The position numbers and the translations under genes were made by a program. A stretch of DNA of 64,000 bases, from assembly GCA_963797605.1 (NCBI GenBank), contig CAWCPX010000005.1, positions 186,001 through 250,000 of the forward strand. The letters are read 5' to 3'. The stretch comes from DASQPR01 sp963797605 (lineage in GTDB: Bacteria > Actinomycetota > Actinomycetes > Mycobacteriales > Micromonosporaceae). Below are positions 56,298 through 64,000 of the stretch, one piece after another (the first letter of the stretch is position 1; the number at the start of each line of letters is the position of its first letter). The notes beneath the pieces are model-generated. The model did not search any database and was not told where the DNA came from. It worked only from the letters and a program-made list of their open reading frames with translations.

Positions 56298-56319
56298 CGA
56301 AGGTGAACAGGACATCAAC
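56298..56319 (-). promoter_or_regulatory. Pho-box-like direct repeat upstream of the acid phosphatase
   Basis: On the minus strand, GTTGATGTCCT and GTTCACCTTCG are adjacent 11-base units, the second a perfect PhoP-type GTTCACC box, 41 bases before the phosphatase start. Fits actinobacterial PHO boxes built of 11-base direct repeats. Confidence 0.5.
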
Positions 56320-56388
56320 CCTTGTGGACCGGCGGTAAACGGAACTCGCGCGAGTTGACACCGCAACCTCAGCTCCCGTGTGGCCTGT

Positions 56389-56399
56389 GTTCACCGGGC
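56389..56399 (+). promoter_or_regulatory. Pho-box-like unit upstream of the phospholipase C gene
   Basis: GTTCACCGGGC, 58 bases before the phospholipase ATG, flanked by weaker 11-base units (GTGTGGCCTGT before, GGTCGCGTGCT after). Same core as the site on the other strand of this divergent region. Confidence 0.35.
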
Positions 56400-56457
56400 G
56401 GTCGCGTGCTCTCGATCGAATGCGAGCGACACCTTCACACCCCCTGGAGAACCTGAC

Positions 56458-58499
56458 ATGACTGGAGTCTCCCGTCGCACGCTGATCGCCTCCGGTGCGG
56501 CCGTCGCCGGCGCCATCGCCGCGGGCCAGGTGCTGCCGGACGCCGCGTCCGCCGCTGGTCTGGAAACAGCCGCCTCCCCCTCGACGCCGGAGCACACGCC
56601 GCTCGGCCACCGCCACGGCAATATCAAGGATGTTAAGCACGTCGTGATCCTGATGCAGGAGAACCGCTCGTTCGACCACTACTACGGCGCGCTCGCGGGC
56701 GTGCGCGGCTTCGCCGACAAGCAGGCCCTCACCTACCCCGACGGCACGACCGTCTTCGAACAGCCCGATCCGAAACGCGCGAACAAGACGCTGCTGCCCT
56801 TCCGGATGGACACGACCCAGTACGACGCGCAGGAAGCCGGCGACCTGGACCACAGCTGGGGCGGCACGCACGCGGCGTGGAACGGCGGCGCGTGGAACCG
56901 CTGGGTGACCGCCAAGGGCGAGGAGACGATGGGGCTACTTCACCCGCGCCGACATCCCGTGGCAGTACGCGCTCGCCGACGCCTACACGATCTGCGACGG
57001 CTACTACTGCTCGATCCAGGGCCCGACCACGCCGAACCGGCTGTTCCTCTGGACCGGCACCAACGACCCGGCCGGCACCGCAGGCGGCCCCGCGATCAGC
57101 AACCCCGACGACTACCTGCCCGTCTACAACTGGACCACCTACCCGGAGCGGCTGCAGCAGGCGGGCGTCAGCTGGCAGGTCTACGCGAACACCGAGATCG
57201 GTGAGGGCGACTGGCTCGGCGACTACGGCGACAATCCACTGTGGCTGTTCCAGAGCTATCACGACGCGATGGCCTCGACCGACCCGAAGGTCAAGGAACT
57301 CGCCGACCGTGGCAGCGTCACGCCGTGGCAGCCCGACGCGGGTCAGGGCCACTCGGTCGAGCACGTGCTGGAGCGCTTCATCGGCGACTGCGCGGCCGGC
57401 ACACTCCCGACCGTCTCGTGGATCGTCGCGCCCTACCGCTACAGCGAGCACCCGCAGGCCCGGCCGGTCGACGGCGCCGCCTACACCGCGGGCGTGCTGC
57501 AGGCGCTCTGGGCGAACCCGGAGCTCTGGGAGTCCACCGTCGTGCTCATCGACTTCGACGAGAACGACGGCTTCTTCGACCACGTGCCCGCCGCCCACTC
57601 CGGCCGTCGGCACGCTCGGCGAGTACGTCGACGGCCTGCCGGTCGGGCTCGGCCCACGCGTCCCGATGATGGTCGTCTCCCCGTGGAGCCACGGCGGCTG
57701 GGTCAACTCGCAGGTCTTCGACCACACGTCGGTCATCCGGTTCCTGGAGAATGTCACCGGCGTGCAGGAGCCCAACATCTCGGCCTGGCGCCGGGCCGTC
57801 TGTGGCGACCTGACCAGCTGTTTCGACTTCACGTCCTTCGAGGCGAAGCCGCCGACACTGCCCGACATCACCGCGCTCGTCGCGACCGCCGAAGCCGAGA
57901 AGAGCCTGCCGAAGCTGCCCGCGCCGGGTCCGGGCACGCAGCCCGCGCCTGTCCAGGAGGCCGGCACGCGCAAGCACCGCGCCCTCCCCTACCAGGCAAA
58001 TGCCAACATCAACATCGACATGGGTACGGCCGTCGTCACAGCTACCCTGACAAATGGCGGTTCGGCGGCGGTAACGGCAAACGTCTTCGCGAACAACGTG
58101 GTGCCGCTGACGGCCTCCCCCGTGCTCGCCACCCGGGGGCGCGACGGTCGCTTCGTCTTCGACACCACGGCGACCGGCGGCGCGTACGACCTGACGCTCC
58201 ACGGCCCGAACGGGTTCCTGCGGAGCTTCGCCGGCACCGTGACCGGCGGTGCCACGGTGACCGCGAGCTTCCACGGCCACGTGCTGCGTCTCCGGCTGAC
58301 GAACACCGGGAAGACGTCGCTGCGCTTCGCGCTCGCCGGCAACGACTACACGACGCGTACGCGCACGATCCACGTCTCCGGACGCGACCACGTGGACGTC
58401 GACTGGGCCACCACCGACGGCTGGTACGACGTGTCCGTGACCGCGAACACGGCCAAACCGACGACGTACCGTTTCGCGGGCCGGATCGAACGCTCGTAG
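56458..58499 (+). CDS. Tat-exported phospholipase C (phosphocholine-type), two frameshifts
   Basis: About 680 residues. Tat signal SRRTLIASGAAVAGAIAAGQ, catalytic start HVVILMQENRSFDHYYGALA, GYYCSIQGPTTPNRLFLWTG, IDFDENDGFFDHVP, and two C-terminal DUF756 repeats (about 470-675: ALPYQANANINIDMG...). Frame errors near 56935 and 57600. It cleaves phosphatidylcholine or sphingomyelin-like lipids and releases phosphocholine outside the cell. The ATG at 56458 follows GGAGA. Closed by the hairpin at 58508-58546. Confidence 0.9.
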
Positions 58500-58507
58500 C
58501 TCCGATC

Positions 58508-58546
58508 CGAACGCGCTCCCGCCACGACCGGCCGGGAGCGCGTTCG
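58508..58546. terminator. Hairpin terminator of the phospholipase C gene
   Basis: Perfect 14-base stem (CGAACGCGCTCCCG and complement) with an 11-base loop, eight bases after the stop codon. Confidence 0.85.
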
Positions 58547-58634
58547 TGGTTCGGCCGGTGCCGATTGATTGTCACCGTCACGCGACGTGTCGCGGAGGGT
58601 GACTTTCCGGCCGGCCCGAGATATGTGGTGCGGC

Positions 58635-58761
58635 GAGCTTTGCTCTGCTCACCTATAGGCATCACTGACGTTCCGTCACCTGGGTGTTGCCGACGATATG
58701 ATCTTGGCGGGCTTAGCCGCAGCTTATGACCGTGTGCGTATAGGTGAGCAGAGCAAAGCTC
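58635..58761. repeat. 23-base inverted repeat flanking an 81-base spacer
   Basis: Perfect 23-base arms (58635-58657 and 58739-58761; inner ends CTCACCTATA and TATAGGTGAG) in the 447-base gene-free stretch 58500-58946 between phospholipase C and the DUF2090-like gene. The spacer has no gene. Could be a small non-autonomous mobile element, a cruciform or a large regulatory hairpin. The rest of the stretch holds only the upstream terminator and presumably a promoter. Confidence 0.65.
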
Positions 58762-58946
58762 CCCGCAACCCCATTGCCCGGCCACACGACGGCGCAACGC
58801 GGAGTAACGCTGCATGCGCGCGCCAACCGGTTACAGAGCGTCGTAAACTTCGGCATCGCCGCGGCCACGATCCGGGCGGGTATGTGTCTCACGGTGCCGG
58901 CCAACGTCTGCGCAAACTGCCACGACGGTGTGGGCGGAGGGGAACA

Positions 58947-59888
58947 ATGGCGAGCGTGACCGACGCAGGCGTACCCGTGGAACCGCTCTTCATGTTCGCG
59001 ATGGATCATCGAGACTCGCTGGCCCGGGACCTGTACGGCATCGAGGGCGAACCGACCAAAGCCGATGCGGCCCGGATCTCGGCCGGCAAGCAGCTGATCT
59101 TCGACGGACTGGTCGCCGCGCTCGACCGGATCGACGACGGCAACGAGGCCGGGGTGCTCGTCGACGAGCGTTACGGGACCGCCATCGCCGATCAGGCCCG
59201 GTCGCTCGGACTGACGCTCGCCATGCCGATCGAGCGCAGCGGTCAGCGCATGTTCCACCTGGAATACGGCACGATCGCCGATCGGGAGTGGGTCGGTCAC
59301 GTCGAGGAATTCGATCCGGCGCACGTGAAGGTGCTCGTGCGCGACAATCCCGACGACCCGAACGCCGACCGCCGGGCTCAGTTCGAGCCGCTCGCCACCA
59401 TCAGCGAGGTGCTGCGCGACGACGGCCGCTCGTTCCTGATCGAGTTGCTGGTCCCGGCGACCGAGGAACAACTCGCGGCGGTCGACGGCGAGGGCCTGCG
59501 CTATGACACCGAGGTCCGGCCGGGCCTGACCGCGCGGGTGATCGCGGACATGCGTGCCGCCGGCATCGAGCCGCACATCTGGAAGATCGAGGGCCTGGAG
59601 ACACCCGAGGCGGCCGTGCAGATCGTCGAGGCGGCCCGGGCCGGCGGCAACGACGAGGTGCGGTGCATCGTGCTCGGCCGCGACGCGCCTCAGGAACGCC
59701 TCGATCACTGGCTGACGATCGCCGCCGGCACCGAGGGCTTCAGCGGCTTCGCGATCGGGCGCAGCATCTGGGAGCAGCCGCTCGCCGACCATCTCGCCGG
59801 TCACGTCACTGACGCCGCACTCGTGCAGCAGATCTCGACCAGTTACCTGCACTACGTCGCGACCTATCTGGGTGCGATGCGCCGGTAG
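58947..59888 (+). CDS. DUF2090-family (2-deoxy-5-keto-gluconate-6-phosphate aldolase-like) protein
   Basis: 313 residues, TIM-barrel fold. FMFAMDHRDSLARDLYGIEG, GVLVDERYGTAIADQARSLG, FLIELLVPATEEQLAAV, EPHIWKIEGLETPEAAVQIV with a candidate Lys, and IVLGRDAPQERLDHWLTIAA, GFAIGRSIWEQPLADH. In some inositol-catabolism enzymes this domain is fused to the IolC kinase; here it stands alone, with no iol genes nearby. ATG 58947 after GGAGGGGAACA. Confidence 0.85.
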   Translation: MASVTDAGVPVEPLFMFAMDHRDSLARDLYGIEGEPTKADAARISAGKQLIFDGLVAALDRIDDGNEAGVLVDERYGTAIADQARSLGLTLAMPIERSGQRMFHLEYGTIADREWVGHVEEFDPAHVKVLVRDNPDDPNADRRAQFEPLATISEVLRDDGRSFLIELLVPATEEQLAAVDGEGLRYDTEVRPGLTARVIADMRAAGIEPHIWKIEGLETPEAAVQIVEAARAGGNDEVRCIVLGRDAPQERLDHWLTIAAGTEGFSGFAIGRSIWEQPLADHLAGHVTDAALVQQISTSYLHYVATYLGAMRR

Positions 59889-59923
59889 CGGCCGGCACGC
59901 CCTGAGCGGGAGCGCCGGCCGCC
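59889..59923. terminator. Hairpin between convergent genes
   Basis: GCGGCCGGC and its complement (nine-base perfect stem, 17-base loop) filling the gap between the DUF2090-like stop and the PEBP stop. Confidence 0.6.
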
Positions 59924-59935
59924 GCGACGTCCGCG

Positions 59936-60475
59936 CTACCCGGCGATCTCGGCCGTCGGCACCAGCACGGCCCGGCCCAGGATGTGGCTGGCGATGTTGA
60001 AGTTCAGCAGCGCCGGGGACGCATCCGCCGGCACGCCGATCTTCTCCACGTCGAGCGCGTGCACCACGATGAAGTAGCGGTGCTCGCCGTGCCCGGCCGG
60101 CGGCGCGGCGCCGATGAAGCGCGCGGTGCCGCCGTCGTTGCGCAGCTGGAACGCGCCGTCGGGCAGGCCGGAACCGGTGTCGTCGCCGGCACCGGTCGGC
60201 AACTCGGTCACGTCGGCCGGGATGTCCGCGACCACCCAGTGCCAGAAACCGGCCTGAGTTGGCGCGTCCGGGTCGTAGATCGTGACGGCGTAGCTCTTCG
60301 TGCCCTCCGGCGCGCCCGACCAGGCGAGCTGCGGCGAGGTGTCGGTGCCCCCGGGCACCCCGAACGCGCCGGACATCTGCGCGGCCGGAAGCGGCTTGCC
60401 GTCGGCGACATCCGTGCTCGTCAGCGAGAACAACGGCGCGTCCGGCAACCTGGTGAACGGATGGTTGAGTGCCAT
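59936..60475 (-). CDS. PEBP/YbhB-YbcL family protein
   Basis: 179 residues. The PEBP core: TSPQLAWSGAPEGTKSYAVT, IYDPDAPTQAGFWHWVVADI (the DPDAP-HW anion pocket), RNDGGTARFIGAAPPAGHGE, HRYFIVVHALDVEKIGV. Cytoplasmic. Bacterial members have been proposed as kinase or protease inhibitors, but roles are unclear. The ATG at 60475 follows GAGGAAG. Confidence 0.9.
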   Translation of the reverse strand: MALNHPFTRLPDAPLFSLTSTDVADGKPLPAAQMSGAFGVPGGTDTSPQLAWSGAPEGTKSYAVTIYDPDAPTQAGFWHWVVADIPADVTELPTGAGDDTGSGLPDGAFQLRNDGGTARFIGAAPPAGHGEHRYFIVVHALDVEKIGVPADASPALLNFNIASHILGRAVLVPTAEIAG

Positions 60476-60615
60476 GACTTCCTCTTTTCGTGCTCGTACG
60501 TGGCTGGTTCGCTTGATCCCACGTGGTCCACTTGTGCAAACGCCCGAATCAGTCTGCGCGTTCACCGGGACGGCTGTGCACTCGACCCGTCCACCCACTG
60601 GGTAGATTTCAGCAC

Positions 60616-61617
60616 GTGACGACCACCGAGACTTCCGTGAACACAGCCATTGACGCGATCACCCCGGACGCGATCCGGGCTACGTACGCCACGATCGCCC
60701 CGTACGTCCGCCGCACCCCCGTGCTCGACGTCGACCTCGCCGACCTCACCGGCACCGCCGATGGTGGCTCGGTCACGCTCAAGTTCGAGCAGATGCAGCG
60801 CTCCGGCTCGTTCAAGGTGCGGGGCGCGTTCGCCCATCTGCTGCTGCGGCGGGTGCCGGAGCCCGGGGTCGTCGCGGCTTCCGGCGGGAACCACGGCGCG
60901 GCGGTGGCGTACGCGGCGCATCGGCTGGGCGTACCCGCGAAAATCTTCGTTCCGACGGTCTCCGCACCGGCCAAGATCGCGCGCATCCGTGAACTCGGCG
61001 CGGACCTGGTCGTCGGCGGTGACCGGTACGCGGACGCGCTGGCGGCGGCCGAGGAGTGGATTGGGTCGTCCGGAGCGATGAGCGTGCACGCGTACGACCA
61101 GTCCGAAACGATCCTCGGCCAGGGCACGGTCGCGCTCGAACTGCTGGAACAGGCGCCCGACATCGACACGGTGCTCGTGCCGGTCGGCGGCGGCGGGCTG
61201 ATCTCCGGTGTCGCGGCCTACCTCGGCGGCCGGGTACGCGTGATCGGTGTCGAACCCGACGGTGCGCCGACGCTCGCCCACGCCCGAGCGGCCGGCCAGC
61301 CCGTCGATGCCCCGGCCGGCAGCATCGCCGCCGACGCCCTGGCTCCGCGACGCGTCGGCGACCTGGTCTTTCCGATCACCCAGGCGCATGTCAGCGACGT
61401 CGTGCTGGTGACCGACGACGCGATCCGGCGGGCGCAACAGGCGTTGTGGCATGCGGTCCGCGTCGCTGTCGAACCGGCCGCCGCCGTCGGGGTCGCCGCG
61501 CTGATCAGCGGTGCCTACCGGCCGGCGCCGGGCGAACGGGTCGCGGTCGTCCTCAGTGGCGCGAACACGACTCCGGACGCGTTCGCGCAGAGCATGTCCG
61601 TCGAGATCGCGAGCTGA
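60616..61617 (+). CDS. PLP-dependent threonine dehydratase-like (serine/threonine ammonia-lyase) enzyme
   Basis: 333 residues, fold type II PLP enzyme. The Schiff-base Lys lies in RSGSFKVRGAFAHLL, ASGGNHGAAVAYAAHRLGVP binds the substrate carboxylate, VPVGGGGLISGVAAYLG holds the cofactor phosphate loop, and SGANTTPDAF lies at the end. It lacks the regulatory ACT domain of biosynthetic IlvA, so it is a catabolic threonine/serine dehydratase or a serine racemase relative. GTG 60616 start. Confidence 0.87.
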   Translation: MTTTETSVNTAIDAITPDAIRATYATIAPYVRRTPVLDVDLADLTGTADGGSVTLKFEQMQRSGSFKVRGAFAHLLLRRVPEPGVVAASGGNHGAAVAYAAHRLGVPAKIFVPTVSAPAKIARIRELGADLVVGGDRYADALAAAEEWIGSSGAMSVHAYDQSETILGQGTVALELLEQAPDIDTVLVPVGGGGLISGVAAYLGGRVRVIGVEPDGAPTLAHARAAGQPVDAPAGSIAADALAPRRVGDLVFPITQAHVSDVVLVTDDAIRRAQQALWHAVRVAVEPAAAVGVAALISGAYRPAPGERVAVVLSGANTTPDAFAQSMSVEIAS

Positions 61618-61639
61618 CTCCGGGTCCCCCGGCGCGGGC

Positions 61640-61925
61640 CCGGCCTCTCCCGCGCCGCAGTCCGCACCCACCACCCACCCGTGCCCGCCGCCCGTGCCCG
61701 CGCCCGAGCGCCCGAGCGCCCGCCCGGCCTCCACCCACCGGTGCCCGCCGCCCGTGCCCGTGCGCGCCCGAGCGCCTGCCCGGCCTCCCTCGCGCCGCAG
61801 TCGGCAAAACCCACCCGTGCCCGCCGCCCGTGCCCGCGCGCCCGACGCCCGAGCGCCCGCCCGGCCTCCCCCCGCGCCGCAGTCGGCACCACCCACCCGT
61901 GCCCGCGCCCGCGCGCCCGATTTGT
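61640..61925. repeat. Imperfect GC-rich tandem repeat array
   Basis: Three to four diverged copies of a unit of roughly 65-90 bases containing CGCGCCGCAGTCGGCA, ACCCACCCGTGCCCGC and GAGCGCCCGCCCGGCCTCC. The CGCCGCAGTC block occurs near 61655, 61793 and 61878. It has strong strand asymmetry (C-rich on plus). It is part of the 513-base stretch 61618-62130 that contains no gene. Confidence 0.6.
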
Positions 61926-61930
61926 CGCGT

Positions 61931-62040
61931 GTCGACACGCCCGTGGCCGGATTTCCGACGCCACTGTCATCCAACGGGCGCCGGGACAACGCTGACGTCG
62001 GAAAACCGAACCCGTCGGCGTGTCGCGCGGGCGTGTCGAC
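61931..62040. repeat. Nested inverted repeat (possible cruciform)
   Basis: Outer arms GTCGACACGCCCG (61931-61943) and complement (62028-62040) perfect over 13 bases; inner arms TTTCCGACG (61952-61960) and complement (61996-62004). Lies between the tandem array and the 3' end of the EamA gene. Confidence 0.55.
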
Positions 62041-62130
62041 GGGCCCGGGGAGGGCTCGGGGGGCGGGCCCGGGCGTGTCGGCGGGCTCGGGGGCGGGCTT
62101 GCGTCCGCGGGTTCGGCGAGCGGTCCCAGG

Positions 62131-63030
62131 TCACGGGATCGGGGCGGGCTCCGGCTCCGGCAGCGACTCGGCCGGGGCAGCGGCGCGTTGGGTCGCGAGC
62201 ACGGAACCGGCAAGGATCAGCGCGAACCCGACGCCGATGCCGACCGTCAGCGACTCGCCCAGCAGCAGCACGCCGAGCCCGACCGCGACGGCCGGGTTCA
62301 CATAGGTGATCACGGTCGCCCGGACCGGCCCGACCTCCTCGATCAGCGCGAAGAAGACGAGGAACGCGACCGCCGTACACAGCACGGCGAGCACGATCAC
62401 CGACGCGATCACCTTCGCCGACGGCCAATGCGAGGGTAGCTGCGCGATCCCGACCGGCAGATATCCGATCGCGGTGAGGGTGAGCGCGCCGGTGATCACC
62501 CCGAGACCCGGCACGTCGGAGAGGTAACGGGCTCAGCACGAACGGGCCGACCGCGTAACCGATCGCCACGACCGCCATCTGCAGCAACGCCCACACGTCG
62601 CCGCCTCTCACGTCGAGCCCGACGAGAGCCCCGACGCCGACCACGCCGACGCCGAGGCCGATCAGACCGTCGGGGGCCGAGCCGCTCACCGCCGGTGATC
62701 CAACCCACAAGCGCTCCGACGAGGGGGACGGCCGCCAGCAACAGCCCGGACAGCGAACTGGTCAGCCGGCGTTCCGCGTTGGACAGCAGCAGCCACGGCA
62801 CCGCGAGTTCGGCGAGCGTGAACAGGATGCAGCGGCCGCCACCGTGGCAGCACCGGGCGCAACTGCCCCCGGGCGAGCGCGATCGGCAACAGGATCAGGC
62901 GGCGACGAGCGGTGCGGAGGAAAACGAGCGATGCCGGCGTGAATGCGCCGACCGAGACCTTGATCAACAGGTACGGGACGCCCCAGATCAGCCCCATCGC
63001 CAAGAACAGCACCCAGCCCCGCCGTGACAT
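62131..63030 (-). CDS. EamA/DMT-family exporter, frameshifted
   Basis: About 300 residues in four fragments. Start MSRRGWVLFLAMGLIWGVPY, LLIKVSVGAFTPASLVFLRT, RRLTSSLSGLLLAAVPLVGA, then AVAFLVFFALIEEVGPVRAT and TYVNPAVAVGLGVLLLGESL ending the second repeat. Ten helices expected. Shifts near 62900, 62830, 62695 and 62525. ATG 63030 after GGAGG. Substrate unknown. Confidence 0.85.
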
Positions 63031-63588
63031 CGATCCTCCAGTCGCCCGCACGCCATTGTCAGGACCGATTGTGGCCTACGGCCCTTTCAGAGCGCACGCC
63101 GCTGTCGGCGGTGCCGTGTCGGGTTTTGCGGCTCTCCAATTCGCGAGCGCGCACCTCTCGGCTACTGTCCGTAGCCTCACGGGGCAACGCACCATCGTCA
63201 CGGAACGTGGCCAACGAAAATTCGGGCTCATGGCCTGCGCGGGGCTCGTTATTGCTCACCTCAGCAAAACACGGGGGCAAGCTGCGTCATCCCACCGTCA
63301 GCGAGAATCCGACCTTGTCGAGACCGTCACGCTTCGTGCCTGTTGCGCCTGAGTGAGCAATAACGAGCCCCCGACACGACCAGTGCCGAGCATCCGATGT
63401 CTAACTCCACGTAACCGAATAAGCCCGAGCCTGCCGGCGACGTGCGGGGCCACGACCCGCGCAGGAACGTACGGAACAGGCCGCGCCCAATCGACACCTG
63501 CGCGATCGTTACTCCCGCCACGGGTGCGCCGCCCGAACTGGTCGCCGCTCGGCCACGACCGCGGGCACCGGGACCGACCCGCGAGGTG
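63031..63588. other. Gene-free stretch with an inverted repeat
   Basis: 558 bases between the EamA start and the polyphosphate glucokinase-like stop. No frame looks coding and no RNA gene is recognised. Its only marked structure is the inverted repeat at 63241-63371. The EamA promoter must lie in its left part. Confidence 0.4.
63241..63371. repeat. 19-base inverted repeat flanking a 93-base spacer
   Basis: Perfect arms GGGGCTCGTTATTGCTCAC (63241-63259) and complement (63353-63371). Spacer non-coding. Same design and similar TGCTCAC inner end as the repeat at 58635-58761. Confidence 0.6.
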
Positions 63589-64000
63589 CTACGTCAGCGG
63601 CGCGAACATCGCCGCGCCGGCGATGCCCGCCTCGTTTTGCAGCGTCGCCGGCACGACCTCGGTGTCGACCTTGATGTACGGCAGGTATTTGTCAGCCTTC
63701 TTGCTGATGCCGCCACCGATGATGATCAGGTCGGGCCAGAACAGCGACTGCAGGAGCTCTAGGTAGTGCCCGAGCCGCTTCGCGTATTCCTCCCACGAGA
63801 GATTCTCGCGGTCACGCGCGGCGTCCGACGCCCACTCCTCCGCGTCGCCGTGGTGCAGGTGCAGGTGCCCGAGTTCGGTGTTAGGCACGAGGACGCCGTC
63901 CATGAACAGGCCGCTGCCGATGCCGGTGCCGAGCGTGACCACGATGATGGCTCCCTTGCGGCCGGCGCCCGCACCGAACCGCACCTCGGCGATGCCGGCC
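63589..64000 (-). CDS. ppgK: ROK-family polyphosphate glucokinase-like protein (5' part outside window)
   Basis: C-terminal 136 residues, running off the right edge. Visible are AIIVVTLGTGIGSGLFMDGV, then LVPNTELGHLHLHHGD with the ELGH ROK motif, KRLGHYLELLQSLFWPDLII and IGGGISKKADKYLPY. These match actinobacterial polyphosphate/ATP-dependent glucokinases, which phosphorylate glucose with polyphosphate. The N-terminal phosphate-binding motif is outside the window. Confidence 0.88.
   Translation of the reverse strand, partial: AGIAEVRFGAGAGRKGAIIVVTLGTGIGSGLFMDGVLVPNTELGHLHLHHGDAEEWASDAARDRENLSWEEYAKRLGHYLELLQSLFWPDLIIIGGGISKKADKYLPYIKVDTEVVPATLQNEAGIAGAAMFAPLT

Noticed and set aside
61640..61925. 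Tandem array as a CRISPR
   Set aside because: Units are diverged and adjacent without unique spacers of constant length; no cas genes in the window.

Overview
This window is chromosomal DNA from a high-GC Gram-positive bacterium of the class Actinomycetes. The indicators are roughly 70% GC, GTG and TTG starts, an actinobacterial ribosomal protein S1, a GuaB1-type IMPDH paralogue, an ANTAR regulator of the PdtaR type, a polyphosphate-glucokinase-like ROK kinase, and the core gene order uvrB - coaE - rpsA - polA - livFGMHK - pdtaR seen in many actinomycete chromosomes. I cannot name the genus. I see no plasmid, phage or integrative-element backbone.

Layout. 0-5.6 kb: regulators and small transporters (WYL regulator with a perfect palindromic operator, LysR next to EamA, MFS, SatP/YaaH). 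5.9-9.5 kb: a three-gene same-strand group with a secreted lytic-transglycosylase-like lipoprotein, a STAND NTPase with a transmembrane segment and an extracytoplasmic discoidin domain, and a small partner that shares the STAND protein's N-terminal glycine/valine motif; this is the best candidate for an undescribed signalling or defence pair. 9.8-17.6 kb: typA, two paralogous zinc-ribbon membrane proteins, a class A beta-lactamase-like hydrolase, terC behind a yybP-ykoY-like manganese riboswitch, and an ABC-F protein behind an attenuator-like leader. 17.8-28 kb: uvrB, a duplicated-domain membrane protein, an AbiEi/DUF559-type protein, a NarL-type two-component system translationally coupled to coaE, and rpsA. 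28-45.6 kb: MOSC and HNH proteins, a methyltransferase, two polar amino acid ABC transporters flanking polA, the branched-chain amino acid transporter, pdtaR and a tRNA. 45.8-64 kb: steroid-reductase-like protein, GuaB1, a GH63-like glucosidase, a CDF exporter, a divergent pair of secreted phosphatases with Pho-box-like sites, several metabolic genes, and intergenic repeats.

Sequence quality. From about 22 kb onward many genes are cut by single-base frameshifts, including rpsA and polA, which must be functional. The shifts are clustered, while uvrB, typA, guaB1 and most of the first 22 kb are clean. I read them as uncorrected indels in the assembly, not decay, and annotate such genes over their full extent.

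How parts fit together. Three ABC uptake systems for amino acids lie between 30.7 and 44.7 kb. The Tat-exported phosphatase and phospholipase C form a divergent phosphate-scavenging pair. rpsA, coaE, uvrB, polA and typA are housekeeping translation, CoA and DNA-repair genes. Regulation visible in the sequence includes two palindromic operators, a riboswitch able to hide its gene's Shine-Dalgarno, an ABC-F leader, Pho-box-like repeats, and strong hairpin terminators between convergent genes.
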